Positions 1-10,235 are shown, counted from the stretch's first letter. The stretch: DNA of 64,000 nt from Hemileia vastatrix (GCA_030280995.1 JASXTE010000002.1:24215683-24279682), one strand, 5' to 3'. Translations and numbers: made by a program. The notes: generated from the letters alone by a model not told the origin.

Positions 1-124
1 ATATATATATATAATAAAATAATATATATTATTATTTTAACCTTATTTTTAAGATATAAGCTTAATCTAATTAAGGTTATCTTATTTTAAGCATAAGAAA
101 TACTCAGTCCTAAGGATATTTAGG

Positions 125-658
125 CTGACAAAGTTCTTGAAAAAATTATATATTTGTGCATTTCAATCTAATCATAAACTGGCCAAGAAAGCTGGAGTTC
201 CATATTAGACAGATATAAAATGGGTTGAACTTTGTAAAAATTGTATCTTTTATTCTAATGTTATCATAGACTATAGAGGAATTCATAGGCAGAGTAATGT
301 TGAAAAAACTGATTCTAATATGCTTAATTTTTGGCTTTTCTGTTGTATCAATCATTTTACTGGAAGACCAATTCCGTCACCTGCTAAGATCAAAGTCCAT
401 GGACTATATTTTCCAGATCATGAATTTATCATGAAATTTGGTCTAGTAAATGAGTTTCTGGAAGAAATTTGGAATTCCTCAAGAGACAATTGTCAAAATA
501 CTAAGGCACCTCCTGGATTGGAATCTTGCAAAACATTTACTCATTTTGGATGTTCTTTTTGGATCAATCAAAGATTGATAAACTGTGTAAGTAAAGTAAG
601 GAGTAAAGGTTCAACAGATATTAAAAAATTAGGGAGGGGTTCTAAATATGGTAATTAA
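125..658 (+). pseudogene. Tet-like 2OG-Fe(II) oxygenase, C-terminal remnant
   Basis: From about 320 the reading frame is open and carries the C-terminal block also found at 35350-35680: a GRPIPSPAKIK segment, HGLYFPDH, EIWNSS, then APPGLESCKTFTHFGCSF and a basic tail ending at 658. Upstream, 125-320 aligns with the region around the catalytic HxD motif of the other copy but has several stops, and the HID motif there is replaced by HRQ. This is a dead copy. The family assignment rests on the APP...THFGCSFQI-type C-terminal motif I associate with rust Tet-like 2OG-Fe(II) oxygenases. A single lone ORF here is therefore not a gene start. Confidence 0.6.
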
Positions 659-1070
659 AGAATTTAAAATTTTTTTTCTTAAATTTTTATTATATCAGTT
701 AGTAAAGATAATTAATCAACTTTAATTATTTTACCATTGAGCCCCTGTTCTGTATAAAGGTGTTCATTCATTTATATTCTATGAATGAGTTCATAATACC
801 TTTCTTGTCATGTTTTCTCTAACTTTGCTCATGAAACTATTGGCAGATAGTATTTGGGATTCCTTTACTTGGTTGATTATCTTTTTTAATTAGTTTAATT
901 AATTATATATGAAATTAAAATGAAAATTTAGTAATCCTTACCCCCTCCCAGAGATAATTGCAGGGCAGGGTATTACCAAATTTTCATATATCATGTGTAA
1001 ATTTTTTGACTTGAAGAAAAAATTGGAATGAAATATGAATGAAATAAAAAAACTATTCATAAAAATTTTT

Positions 1071-1316
1071 TAATTAAGCAGTCAATTTTGCCAACAGACT
1101 TATTATCTTTAACACATTCTAAAAAGAAAAATTTCTTTAAAAATTTGGAATGAAATATGTAAAAAATAAAAAAAAATGGTCAACAAAAATTTTCATTAAG
1201 CATTTCATTTCCTCAACAGATTTATTGACTTTAACACATTCTATCAAGAAAAATATCTTTTTTGAACCATCTTCAAGTTGATAATTGAGTTTCATCTTAT
1301 CCAATAGGAAATTTTA
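1071..1316 (-). pseudogene. Harbinger ORF1 (Myb-like/coiled-coil) 3' tail, duplicated
   Basis: On the minus strand two successive blocks (about 1071-1140 and 1195-1290) resemble the last 60-90 nt of the ORF1 gene ending at 36529, with the shared stretch for TVEEI..KAS..VECVK-like residues. The tail is present twice in tandem and has no open frame. It supports reading 1-1316 as a Harbinger remnant. Confidence 0.5.
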
Positions 1317-1808
1317 CTTGTCACAGGGGGGAAAACCCCTGTACTAGACATTGAGCTCAGTTTTTGGTCACAGGGTATAATTCTGTGTGTGTTTTATGGA
1401 GTAACCCTGTTTTGAAAAATTCCGAGTGACCATTGTTTTAATCAGATTTTTTTGTTTTTCTGACATTGGCATCCCTTCTTCTGCTGCCTTTACCCCCACT
1501 TCTCTCATTCACAGTAAATTTTTAACTTCATATCTACCTTTCCTCCCCTTCTCACTCTACTTCTCACACCCTTTCATACACTCCTCATTTACTTTTTCTT
1601 GCTTCCTCTCATTCCTGCTTTCTATCTCAATGCTGGGGCTCCTCTCAATATACATCACTGGTCAACTTTCAATACTCCATCATACTTTTATACATGGGCT
1701 CTAGCAAGTAGGCTACTTGATGTTAATCAGCAAGCAGCATAAATGATGCATGTTTCCCCTATTACCTTCATTTTATATAAAATCTATGGCACCTCATTCA
1801 TATCTCCT
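1317..1808. other. CT-rich spacer, no gene
   Basis: Pyrimidine-rich sequence, especially 1480-1640. A frame of 92 codons at 1426-1704 is a low-complexity product (Ser/Phe/Leu/Pro) and is not supported as a gene. The gypsy element Gy-1 is inserted at the right edge. Confidence 0.5.
1804..1808. repeat. Target site duplication of Gy-1, left copy
   Basis: CTCCT directly precedes the LTR start TGTCACC and is repeated exactly at 10236-10240 after the far LTR end. A perfect 5-bp duplication defines both ends of the gypsy element. Confidence 0.95.
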
Positions 1809-2581
1809 TGTCACCAGACGACCTACGCACAAGGTCGAGGATGTTCCTGAAAGTGAGATGAGGGATTTAGAAACTTCTTTGAAGCACAGAGGAATGATTT
1901 GAGGAAGTGGTTCGAAGGTTACTCGAAGTAAGAGCTACAGGTTCAAGGTTCATTCAAGAAGAATTATAAAATAGTTTCAAAGGTAATAGGAATTCTCAAG
2001 ATCTCACGAAGGGTTGGAAAATCAATAATCAAAGATTTAGGATTTAGAAATGAATATTGAGAAAATAAAAGAAAGATAAAATAACAATGATTTAACCCTA
2101 AAGATTTTACCACTATTAATGTAAATACGATTTATAATTTAATTCTAAGGAATATCAAACCAAATACCCAACCCCTTTTATATTCTTTGTTCCTCCTCGC
2201 ATTGACCTCCCTTCCATTGCACCATTCCCATTCCATTGACCATTACTAACATACACTTAGACCCTCTTCACTACATATCCGTCCATGCTCAATTTACCCC
2301 TTTTTAATTAATTAACAAAACTTTAATGAAAAACTACTACTGTACTATTTCGTTGAACCTAGCGCTGTGCGTCGCTTATTGAAAAGGAGACTAAGGCACC
2401 CTATTGGGAGATTGACTAATTTAGATTTAGAGTTTAGGCTAGCGCAGTTAAATAGTAAGTACACAAAGGAAAATCGCAGTTGCTATGGAGAATTGCTTTC
2501 TGAGCTTTGAGTATAGATTTAGGACTCGATATTATTGTTTAATGAGCTGCTTTTGCCTCGAGTGTCACGTGGCGCGTGACA
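1809..2581 (-). repeat. Gy-1 3' LTR
   Basis: 773 bp, begins TGTCACC and ends GCGTGACA, near-identical to 9463-10235. Relative to that copy it has lost several CpGs (for example TTCTTTGAAG against TTCTTCGAAG), a deamination signature. Confidence 0.95.
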
Positions 2582-2591
2582 GATGCCCGGG

Positions 2592-2599
2592 TATAAGAA
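2592..2599 (+). promoter_or_regulatory. TATA box of the antisense gene
   Basis: TATAAGAA sits ten bases beyond the LTR end inside the conserved block GATGCCCGGGTATAA. The matching place in the second gypsy copy reads TATAAAAG (52468-52475), a consensus TATA box. It lies about 100 bp upstream of the ATG at 2691 and points toward it. Promoter activity is inferred. Confidence 0.55.
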
Positions 2600-2690
2600 T
2601 TGCGAACTCCGTTGAGCTTGAGCCATCTTCCCACACTAGTTTCCCTTCTTCTATAACTTTTTTCTCACTTATTAATTTCCCTTTTTTATA

Positions 2691-3649
2691 ATGAACTGCC
2701 CTACTCCCACACCTACGCCTCCACACCCTAAAGCGGATGGGGGAATAATTACGCAACAATTTTCACAAACTTGCATGGCTTGTGAAAGCATGGAATATTT
2801 TTGTGTCGAAAGTACGGCGACTCGAGGCCCTCGCCAGAAATGCGAGTTTTGCCGTTGGCGACGAGTGGAGTGCAATGCGTTGATGAAGAACGCAGAGATC
2901 GAACAACGGTTCACCAAGACCAAGTTTTGGGTAATACCTAAAACAAAAGAGGTGGTCGAAGACATTTGGGATGTCTCGATTGAAGATGAACAATCGGTGG
3001 GGGGAAATGATAAGGAGCTAAATAACGAGATCACAACCTGGGTAACCCAGGCCACGATTTTGAAGCGAGGTGTCGAGGAAGAGGTCGACGAGTTGGTGGA
3101 GGAAGATGAAGATGAAGTCCCTGTTCTAGGGCGGGCACCCAAGAAAGGACGGGTGGTCATCGAAGACGACAAGGAGGAAAGAGAAGCAGAGGTAGAGGTG
3201 GCGCCAAGGTTATTCTTAGAGCCTGACCCCATCTTCGAGGTAAGTTTTCAATTTGTTATTATTTTTTTTTAAGGATGAGGTTACTGATGAGTTTTGTTTA
3301 GACATCGAATACCCTTGAAGACCCAATTGGGGAGCCTGCGCTGCTCTTGCCAACTGAGGCAAACCCTCCGGCTACAGATGTAGTCGAAGAACCTGAAGAC
3401 ACACTGGACCGGGTGTGGTCAAAGAAACCTCATCAAGGTCGACGGGTGAGGTTCGCAGAAGAGTTTTGTGGGGAGGTCGACACAATTATCGACGCTGCTT
3501 CCTTCGACGTGGCAGAGGAACTCTTGGAGATTGGAGAGGTGGTTCCGGTAGGAGAGGAGGAGGTATTTGAGAAATGCAGGAAGGAGATAAGGGTAGTTTT
3601 GGAGAAAATTAAAAGATTGGTTCAAGAAAAATTAAAAGAAAAAATTTGA
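2691..3649 (+). CDS. Antisense spliced gene of Gy-1: Zn2Cys6-like cysteine cluster protein
   Basis: Two exons, 2691-3239 and 3302-3649, joined in frame by a 62-nt intron (GTAAGT donor, TTACTGAT branch site, TTTAG acceptor), giving 298 residues. Residues about 28-63 hold six cysteines spaced C-x2-C-x6-C-x12-C-x2-C-x6-C, the spacing of fungal GAL4-type Zn2Cys6 clusters, but the usual basic run before the third cysteine is replaced by ESMEYF; RWRR precedes the last. Then come FTKTKFW, acidic stretches, an RRVRFAEEF motif and a charged helical C-terminus. It lies on the strand opposite gag-pol, between the chromodomain and the 3' LTR. A decayed homologue with the same intron is at 52575-53570. 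Start chosen as the first ATG after the TATA box. DNA binding is not shown; function unknown. Confidence 0.75.
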
Positions 3650-4555
3650 AATGAAAAGGAGATGTAAAGAAGTAGAAAAATTTGTATTTTAGTTTTATTT
3701 TATTTTATTTTTAGTGTAGGTGAATATTATTAATTTTATAAGATTTGGGAGAGGGAGAAAAAGGAAAAGAAAAAGAAGTTTTAAAATAAAAATTTTAGAA
3801 TTTAAAAGAAGAAATTTAAAGAAAGAAAAAAGTTGTTTAATTTGAAGGAAGTTTTAAGGTTTAAAAAGAAAATTTTATGTAAGAAAAGAGAGAGAAAAAG
3901 AAATGGTTGGTGATTGAGATGAGTTTGTTAAATTGAGAATTTAATGAAAGAAGAATTTTTTTTTTTTATGAAATTTTAGTTGAAAAGAGAGGAAGAAGAA
4001 AGAAAAGAAAAAAACAGAATTTAGAATTTAAAGAGAATTTGAAAAGAAGAATCATTTGTTCGAAGAATTATTATAGGGAGATTTAGAGGTTGAAGTTAAG
4101 TTCGAGGAAATGGTTGTGCCGTACAAGATTTGATGGTTCGAAGAAAAGAAAAATTTTTAAAGAGAGAATAAATTTTTAGAGAAGAAAATTTTAAAGAGAA
4201 TTTTAAATTTAAGAAAAGAATGTATTTTAGAGAATTGAAAAAGAGAAAAGAAAGAAAATATTTAGAGAGATTTAAGAGTTTTTTTTATCTTATTTTATTA
4301 TTTATGTTTATTCTATTTATTTTATTTTATTTTATTTTTTTATTTTATTGTTTATGTTTATTCTATTTATTTTATTTTATTTTTATTTTATTTTATTTAA
4401 TTTTATTTTTAGTTGGTTTTTAGAGAAAAATTATATAGAAGTAGAAGAGAGAAAAAGAAGAGAGAGAAAAGAGAAGACAAGGTTAAGAAATTTAAGAGGT
4501 GTTTAGATTTTTAAGAAAGAAAGAAAAAGAAAAGAAAATTTAAATAAAAGAAATT
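3650..4555. other. Purine-rich and (TTTTA)n low-complexity spacer inside Gy-1
   Basis: AAG/GAA-rich sequence with a TTTTA/TTTAT microsatellite at 4280-4420. No coding content: the 67-codon frame at 4220-4423 is a translated microsatellite. The equivalent place in the second gypsy copy has expanded to more than 1 kb. Confidence 0.7.
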
Positions 4556-7500
4556 TTAAGGTTTTGGTTTTAAAGGATATTTCAAATGAAAAGATTTTAG
4601 GAGTTCAGGGGCTTTAGAAACATTGATGGCTGGTTCCCAGGATGTTTTGTCTGAGTCATTGAGGAAGCCTTCCCATTCCACGAGGTATTGAAGTTTCCCC
4701 TTGCGTATTCTTGAATCAAGGATACGACTTACTTCCCACTCTAGATGATCTTCTACTTCGACCGGTTCCGGAGGGGGTTGGTTCTTGCCCGGGTATATTT
4801 CTTGAGCCAGTTCCAGGAGAGATACATGGAAAACAGGGTGAATCGCCTGCCATTTAGGAGGTAACTTGAGTCAAAATGCAGTTTTAGAGACTTCAGAGTC
4901 GATTTCGAATGGTCCCAAGCGCTTTTCAGCCAGTTTCTTTGATGGTCGTTTTGTTCGAATGTTTCGTGCGTTGAGCCATACGTTGTCGCCTGGTTTAAAG
5001 GAAGGAGCAGATTGTCGATGTTTGTCGGCCTGTTCCTTGTATCTTCGAATCTCTGATTCCAAATTTGTTTTAAGTTCTTCTTGAAGTCGTGATATAGTTC
5101 GAAGATAATGTTCCGCAGGATGATTAGTTCCTACATGGATTGAGTTGAATCGAGGATGTCGTCCATAAATGGTTTCGAAGGGAGATTGTCGTGTCAAAGA
5201 ATGAGTCGAGTTATTATAAGCAAATTCGGCCAATGGTAACCATGTGGTCCAATTGTCTTGTTGGTAACTGAAATACATTCGAAGATATTGTTCGAGGATT
5301 TGGTTAACTATTTCTGTTTGACCATTGGTTTCAGGGTGATAGGCCGTGGAGAGGTTCCTCGTGATATTGAGTTGTCAACACAGTTGGGTCCAGAATGTGG
5401 ATACAAACAATGAGCCTCTATCTGAAATAATATCATTTGGTAAGCCGTGTTTGGAAAATGCATATTCTAGAAACAATTTTGACAAATCTTCTGCTGTAGC
5501 AGTAGTAGTGGTTTTAATGAAAATAGACATTTTTGAAAATCTATCTACTATTACTAATATAGCATCAAAATCATTAGAAATAGGAAGTTGAGAAATGAAA
5601 TCCATCAATAAAGATTCCCAAGGTTTAGAGGGAATAGGAAGTGGTTGAAGCAACCCATGCTTCCGGTGACGGGGAGCCTTATTCCTATTACATTCGTAAC
5701 AAGCTTTTATATAGGCCTTGATTTCCCTGGTCATACCTGGCCAGAAAAAATCCCTCGCTATTAACTGGTAGGTTTTATCAACCCTAAAATGACCAGCTAA
5801 TGGAGAATCATGCCGACTGTTGAAAATCCATAATTTTATCTCATTGTTGTTGGGTATGACTACTCTACCTTCGAAGACTAATAGACCTGATTCAATACTA
5901 AATCTTTTGGCCCCTTGCTTCGAGAGTATTTTGTCTTTTAACCCTAAACAATATTTGTCCTTCGACTGAGCTTCGAGGATTTTGGATAGTGGATTTCAAA
6001 AAGATTGAATTGTCATCAAATTAAGTTGATGAGTTGTTAACATTGATTCGTTGAAGATTGATTGCACATTTTCTGGGTTCTTGTCAGCAAATGCGTCCCC
6101 CCGCTGTGGGTAAACGTCGTCCCGACATGACAAGATATCTGGGACAATGCAGTTTTTTCCTGGGAGATAGGAAATAGAGAAAGAAAATTCAGACAAAAAT
6201 TCAGCCCACCTGGCTTGACGCCTGGTTAACACTTTAGAAGACATGAAGTATTTCAAAGCATTATGATCTGTTAAGATTTGAAAAGGACTATCTAGGCTGA
6301 GAAGAAAAGAACGCCATTTTTTAAGACAATGGATAATAGCTAAAAGCTCTTTGTCATGAATTTCATAATTTAATTCTGCGGCTATGAGTTTGCGTGACTC
6401 AAAAGCAACAGGGTGAAACAAATTTGTTCCAGGATTTAATTGGGAGATGACCCCTGCAATAGCATAATCGCTCGCATCTGTCTCAACTATTGTCGAGGCA
6501 GAAGGATCAAAATGTTGAAGAATTGGGGCTGTGGTGAATGCCGTTTTTAGTGCTTCGAATTCCTTTCGTGATGTAGAAGTAAAAACAAAAGGAATGTCTT
6601 TTCTAAGAAGAGAAGTAAGATTGGAAATGGTTTTAGAGTAATCTTTAATAAATCTTCTATAGAAGTTTGCAAAACCCAAAAATCCTTGGAGCAATTTAAT
6701 GTTTTTGGGATCAGGCAATTCCAGGATTTTCTGGACTTTTTTGTCATCCATGACTAAACCGTCAGTGGACAACGTAAAACACAAAAAATCAATTGATTTG
6801 AGGTGTAATTCGCATTTATTATGCTTGGCGTAGAGACCATGATCTCGAAGACGATTTAGGACCTGTCAAACATGATGAATATGTTCATCTAGTGTTTTTG
6901 AGAATATTAAAATATCATCTAAATAGACAACTACAAATTGTTCAACAACATCTTGAAAGATATCATTAACAAAATTTTGAAAAGTTGAAGGTGCGTTACA
7001 TAATCCAAAAGGCATAACTAAATATTCAAAACTACCAAATCTAGTGCGCATTGCAGTCAGTGGTTCATGACCTTCTGCAATGCAAATCAGATTGTAAGCG
7101 CCTCTAAGATCAATTTTAGAAAAGAAATTAGCACCATTGAAAAGGGTAAGAAGTAATGACATAGGAGGAACAGGATATGCATTCTTCTTCGTGACTGTGT
7201 TGAGCTTTCTATAGTCAACACACAACCTAAGACTACCGTCTTTCTTTTTTACAAAGATGACAGGGGAGATAGTTGGAGATTTACTGGCTCTGATGAAACC
7301 TTTGGCTACATTCTCTGCAATGTAGTCTCGAAGAACTTGAGATTCGTCCTTCGATAAAGAATAAACAGGACCTGCCGGAGGTACTGGGCCTATTAACTCT
7401 ATTTGATGGTCGTAGGGTCGATGAGGTGGTAACTTATCGGCCTTGTGGATTGAGAAAACATCGAGGAAATCGTGGTAGATTTCCGGTAGAGTTGATTTAA

Positions 7501-8212
7501 TGGCTTCAACATTGATTTGGTTGTCCTCTTCATCTTCGAGAGAATCTGTCGAGGGGATACCTGTATTGAGAGAGCAGAATTCAATTACTTCGAGGCAATT
7601 TAAATCCTCTTTGAGTGAAGTCATCGAGCTAGAAGGGTTAGCCAATTGCTCATTTAGAGAAGGATCAGATGCTTGCAAGTCATCTGGCAGAGACTTGTCC
7701 TCTAGCAGGACGTTTTCAGGCGGGTTGTTTAACTCCCTATTGACCTGCATTGGAGAATCAGAAATATACTTAGAGCATGGGGTGATCAATCCCTTAGTCC
7801 AATCAATTTCGGGATTTCAATGCGTTAAAAAGTCATGGCCAAGAATGGTATTGTCCATCCTTGGGGCGTCCAAGACTGATAATTCCCACTCGAAGGGGGG
7901 AAAGTTCGGAAAGTTGAAAACCCATAAAACTTTCTTACTTACCCAATATTTGGGTTCCTCTGATTCGACCAAATAGATTGGAGTTCAATTGATATCTGTA
8001 AATGTTAGTTGAAGCTTCTCGGCAAAAGATAAACTAACAAAAGAAATTGAAGCTCCAGAGTCTATAAGACAACTGAAGGGAATATCCTCCTTAAAAAGAA
8101 TGAATCTCAAGCAGTTTAAGGCAACTCCAGTCCTTAAGACATGGAGGCTCTGTGCACTGGGAGAGATAAGATAGTTTGCTTTGCACACAAGTAAACTATC
8201 TACTAGTTTTTT
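4556..8212 (-). pseudogene. pol: Gy-1 pol: protease, RT, RNase H, integrase, chromodomain
   Basis: Entered by -1 frameshift at 8206-8212. Protease with DSG at about 8075. RT (7789-6866) with YRKLNTVTKK, MPFGLCNAPSTFQ and the YLDD catalytic motif. RNase H (6784-5996) with TDASDYA, EIHDKELLAI and TDHNALKYF. Integrase with the zinc-binding region at about 5990-5700, [12 protein letters not shown] and the Glu in YHPETNGQTE near 5300. A chromodomain (residues EVSRILDSRIRKGKLQYLVEW, split here as EVSRILDSRIRKG and KLQYLVEWEGF) ends before the stop at 4556-4558. In-frame stops at about 7820, 7985, 6866, 5996, 5375 and 4871 are all TGA. Several fit CGA (Arg) to TGA, since the other copy has CAA (Gln) or TGA there. 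Not functional as it stands. Confidence 0.92.
8169..8212 (-). promoter_or_regulatory. -1 ribosomal frameshift site between gag and pol
   Basis: On the minus strand the heptamer A-AAA-AAC (8212-8206) sits in the gag frame immediately before the gag stop TAG (8205-8203). Reading re-enters in the -1 frame as pol. A 9-bp stem (8201-8193 with 8177-8169) and a 15-nt loop follow after a 4-nt spacer. The stem is kept in the second copy (60465-60456 with 60440-60431), where a G-C pair has become A-T and the loop is identical. The heptamer, phase and stem are visible; frameshifting itself is inferred. Confidence 0.75.
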
Positions 8213-9390
8213 GACTTCGAACTAGTACCTTCTCTTTGCTTCAACTTTACACAGTCTTCCAACTTGTGCTTACCCCCACAATACATACATAACCCATTAT
8301 CTGCTCATCTCTTCCTCTCAGCTTCTTTAAGTTCCCCTTTAGGATCCAGTACTTTGCTGATATCGCCTGGGGTTGAGCCTTTTGGTCGAGGTTTATCCTT
8401 TCCCTTATTGGGTTTGGATTGAGTCGAGGAGGATTGATTTGGTTGTGGGTGTGAAGAAGGTCCCGATTTAAAATTTAGGCCTTGAGATTTTTTGGCATAT
8501 CGAGGATGTTGAAGTCGTCCTTGATAAACGCCGTCAAGTTCGAGGGTTTGATCCATTAAATCTGTTAACATAGTCATCTTCTGACCGTGAAGATTTAATT
8601 GATCCAGAATCCTCGAAGGAAGTCCTTTCTTGAAATGATATTTAAGGGCAGCATCATTCCAACCTACTCAAGTTTGAAGTGCTCTGAAGTTCGAGATATA
8701 TTCAGAGGCTTTACCATTATCACTCATGCAAAGAAAATAAAGTTCAATTTCTGCGTTGTCTGTTTCATTAGGGTCCCCAAACAACGTGAAAAGTTGGTCT
8801 TCGAACTTTTCCCAATTATTGATAAGTAAGTGGGTTTCTGTCAAAGAAAGCATGAGCAGATAAGGTTTGAACCATCTTGCTGCTTTCCCGGCTAGGAATG
8901 AAGAAGCTTAAACAACCTTTGATCGGTTGCTGTTAAAAGTTTGAGGGTCATTATGGAACAGTAGCTTGCAGGTTTGCAAGAAGGGTTGCAATCTGTTGGG
9001 GTGATCTCCGTCGAATTTGTCAGGAGATTTCATAGAAGGAGTTTTGAACTTAGATCCCTCTGAAGACGTTGAATTTGAAAGGGTTTTCATGAAAAGTCTC
9101 ATGAAATCTTCCAGAGAATTAGATGGTCCAGGTTCTGAGGATTGACCAGAAGGGTGATTGGCTGGGGCGGATGGTGCCTCGTGCATTGTATACTCTCCTT
9201 CTTCTTCATCACTAGAATCCTCAAAATCTTGTGGGATGTCCTCTACAGATTGAACTGAATGTTGCCGTTCCCTAAGGTCAAACGGTTCCAAAGAGTGAGT
9301 GCGGGAAACAGACCTTGTGGCTGTTGGCCTGCCCCTAGCGCGAGCTCTAGTAGTAGTGCCCGGAGGAGGAGTGCGTTGAACAGGTGCCAT
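8203..9390 (-). pseudogene. gag: Gy-1 gag
   Basis: Starts at ATG 9390-9388 (MAPVQRTPPP) and runs to TAG at 8203, about 395 codons. An acidic, Pro/Ser-rich N-terminus precedes a rust-type retrotransposon capsid domain (KSPDKFDGDHP, LLFHNDPQTF, FTLFGDPNE, KGLPSRILDQL). A CCHC-like zinc knuckle CMYCGGKHKLEDC (C-x2-C-x3-H-x4-C, one residue shorter than the classical spacing) stands near the end. Three in-frame stops break it: TAA at 8908, TGA at 8668 and TGA at 8305. The second copy reads through at the 8668 site with a Gln codon. Known role of the family: capsid formation and RNA packaging. Confidence 0.88.
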
Positions 9391-9447
9391 TTTAAAACTT
9401 TAAAAACACCTTAAAGGACGTAGTAGTGCAAAGAATGAGAACTACGG

Positions 9448-9461
9448 AGAATTAAATTATA
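9448..9461 (-). other. Primer-binding site of self-priming type
   Basis: One base inside the 5' LTR end, the minus strand reads TATAATTTAATTCT, the exact reverse complement of AGAATTAAATTATA, which lies in the LTR at 9800-9787 where the transcript is expected to start. No tRNA-like TGG-start primer site is present. The same 14 nt and flank are kept in the second copy (61708-61721). This matches the Tf1/sushi chromovirus mode in which the RNA 5' end folds back as primer. Confidence 0.7.
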
Positions 9462-9786
9462 CTGTCACCGGACGACCTACGCACAAGGTCGAGGATGTTC
9501 CTGAAAGTGAGATGAGGGATTTAGAAACTTCTTCGAAGCACAGAGGAATGATTTGAGGAAGTGGTTCGAAGGTTACTCGAAGTAAGAGCTACAGGTTCAA
9601 GGTTCGTTCGAGAAGAATTATAAAATAGTTTCAAAGGTAATAGGAATTCTCAAGATCTCACGAAGGGTTGGAAAATCAATAATCAAAGATTTAGGATTTA
9701 GAAATGAATATTGAGAAAATAAAAGAAAGATAAAATAACAATGATTTAACCCTAAAGATTTTACCACTATTAATGTAAATACGATT

Positions 9787-9800
9787 TATAATTTAATTCT
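9787..9800 (-). promoter_or_regulatory. Predicted Gy-1 transcript 5' end (self-primer)
   Basis: AGAATTAAATTATA on the minus strand, starting at 9800, is about 30 bp downstream of a TATAAAA box and is exactly complementary to the primer site at 9448-9461. The position of the start is inferred from TATA spacing plus the complementarity. Confidence 0.6.
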
Positions 9801-9829
9801 AAGGAATATCAAACCAAATACCCAACCCC

Positions 9830-9836
9830 TTTTATA
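9830..9836 (-). promoter_or_regulatory. TATA box in Gy-1 5' LTR
   Basis: TATAAAA on the minus strand, 30-36 bp upstream of the predicted start at 9800. It is degenerate in both LTRs of the second copy (TATTTAAAG-like), consistent with loss of activity there. Confidence 0.65.
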
Positions 9837-10235
9837 TCCTTTGTTCCTCCTCGCATTGACCTCCCTTCCATCGCACCATTCCCATTCCATTGACCATTAC
9901 TAAAATACACTTAGACCCTCTTCGCTAAATATCCAACCATGCTCAATTTACCCCTTTTTAATTAATTAACAAAACTTTAATGAAAAACTACTACTGTACT
10001 ATTTCGTTGAACCTAGCGCTGTGCTTCGCTTATTGAAAAGGAGACTAAGGCACCCTATTGGGAGATTGAATAATTTAGATTTAGAGTTTAGGCTAGCGCA
10101 GTTAAATAGTAAGTACACAAAGAAAAATCGCAGTTGCTATGGAGAATTGCTTTCTGCGCTTCGAGTATAGATTTAGAACTCGATATTATTGTTTAATGAG
10201 CTGCTTTCGCCTCGAGTGTCACGTGGCGCGTGACA

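Larger units (their letters stand above)
1..1316 (+). mobile_element. PIF/Harbinger family-A remnant (right part)
   Basis: The stretch is colinear with 35.2-36.6 kb of the full-length Harbinger: the 3' end of a Tet-like oxygenase gene (to about 658), then a block with the CCCCTCCC...GCAGGGCAGGG...ACCAAATTTTC motif near 940-1000 that matches the tandem block at 35985-36420, then the 3' tail of the Myb-like ORF1 gene at 1071-1316. Neither terminal repeat is in the window; the left part lies outside and the right end is lost. Boundaries are approximate. Confidence 0.7.
1809..10235 (-). mobile_element. Gy-1: complete Ty3/gypsy chromovirus with antisense gene
   Basis: An 8427-bp LTR retrotransposon read on the minus strand. 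Order in sense direction: 5' LTR (9463-10235), primer site, gag, -1 frameshift site, protease, reverse transcriptase, RNase H, integrase and chromodomain, then about 1.9 kb containing an antisense spliced gene, then 3' LTR (1809-2581). LTRs are both 773 bp with TG...CA ends and flanked by CTCCT. About twenty LTR differences are visible by eye, mostly transitions at CpG, so it is fairly young but already inactive through in-frame stops. A second, more decayed copy lies at 51670-62513. Confidence 0.95.
9463..10235 (-). repeat. Gy-1 5' LTR
   Basis: 773 bp, TGTCACC...GCGTGACA on the plus strand; sense transcription runs leftward. It is the CpG-richer of the two LTRs. Confidence 0.95.

Noticed and set aside
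2672..3232. 186-codon Ser/Thr-rich minus frame over the antisense gene
   Set aside because: The plus-strand frame has a conserved intron, conserved start and cysteine pattern; the minus frame is not conserved in the second copy.
4871..8307. Genetic-code reassignment of UGA in the retrotransposon
   Set aside because: All pol stops are TGA, but at several of them the sister copy has CAA and the family expects Arg, which fits CGA decay. Host-type genes here use ordinary stops and do not need UGA as sense.
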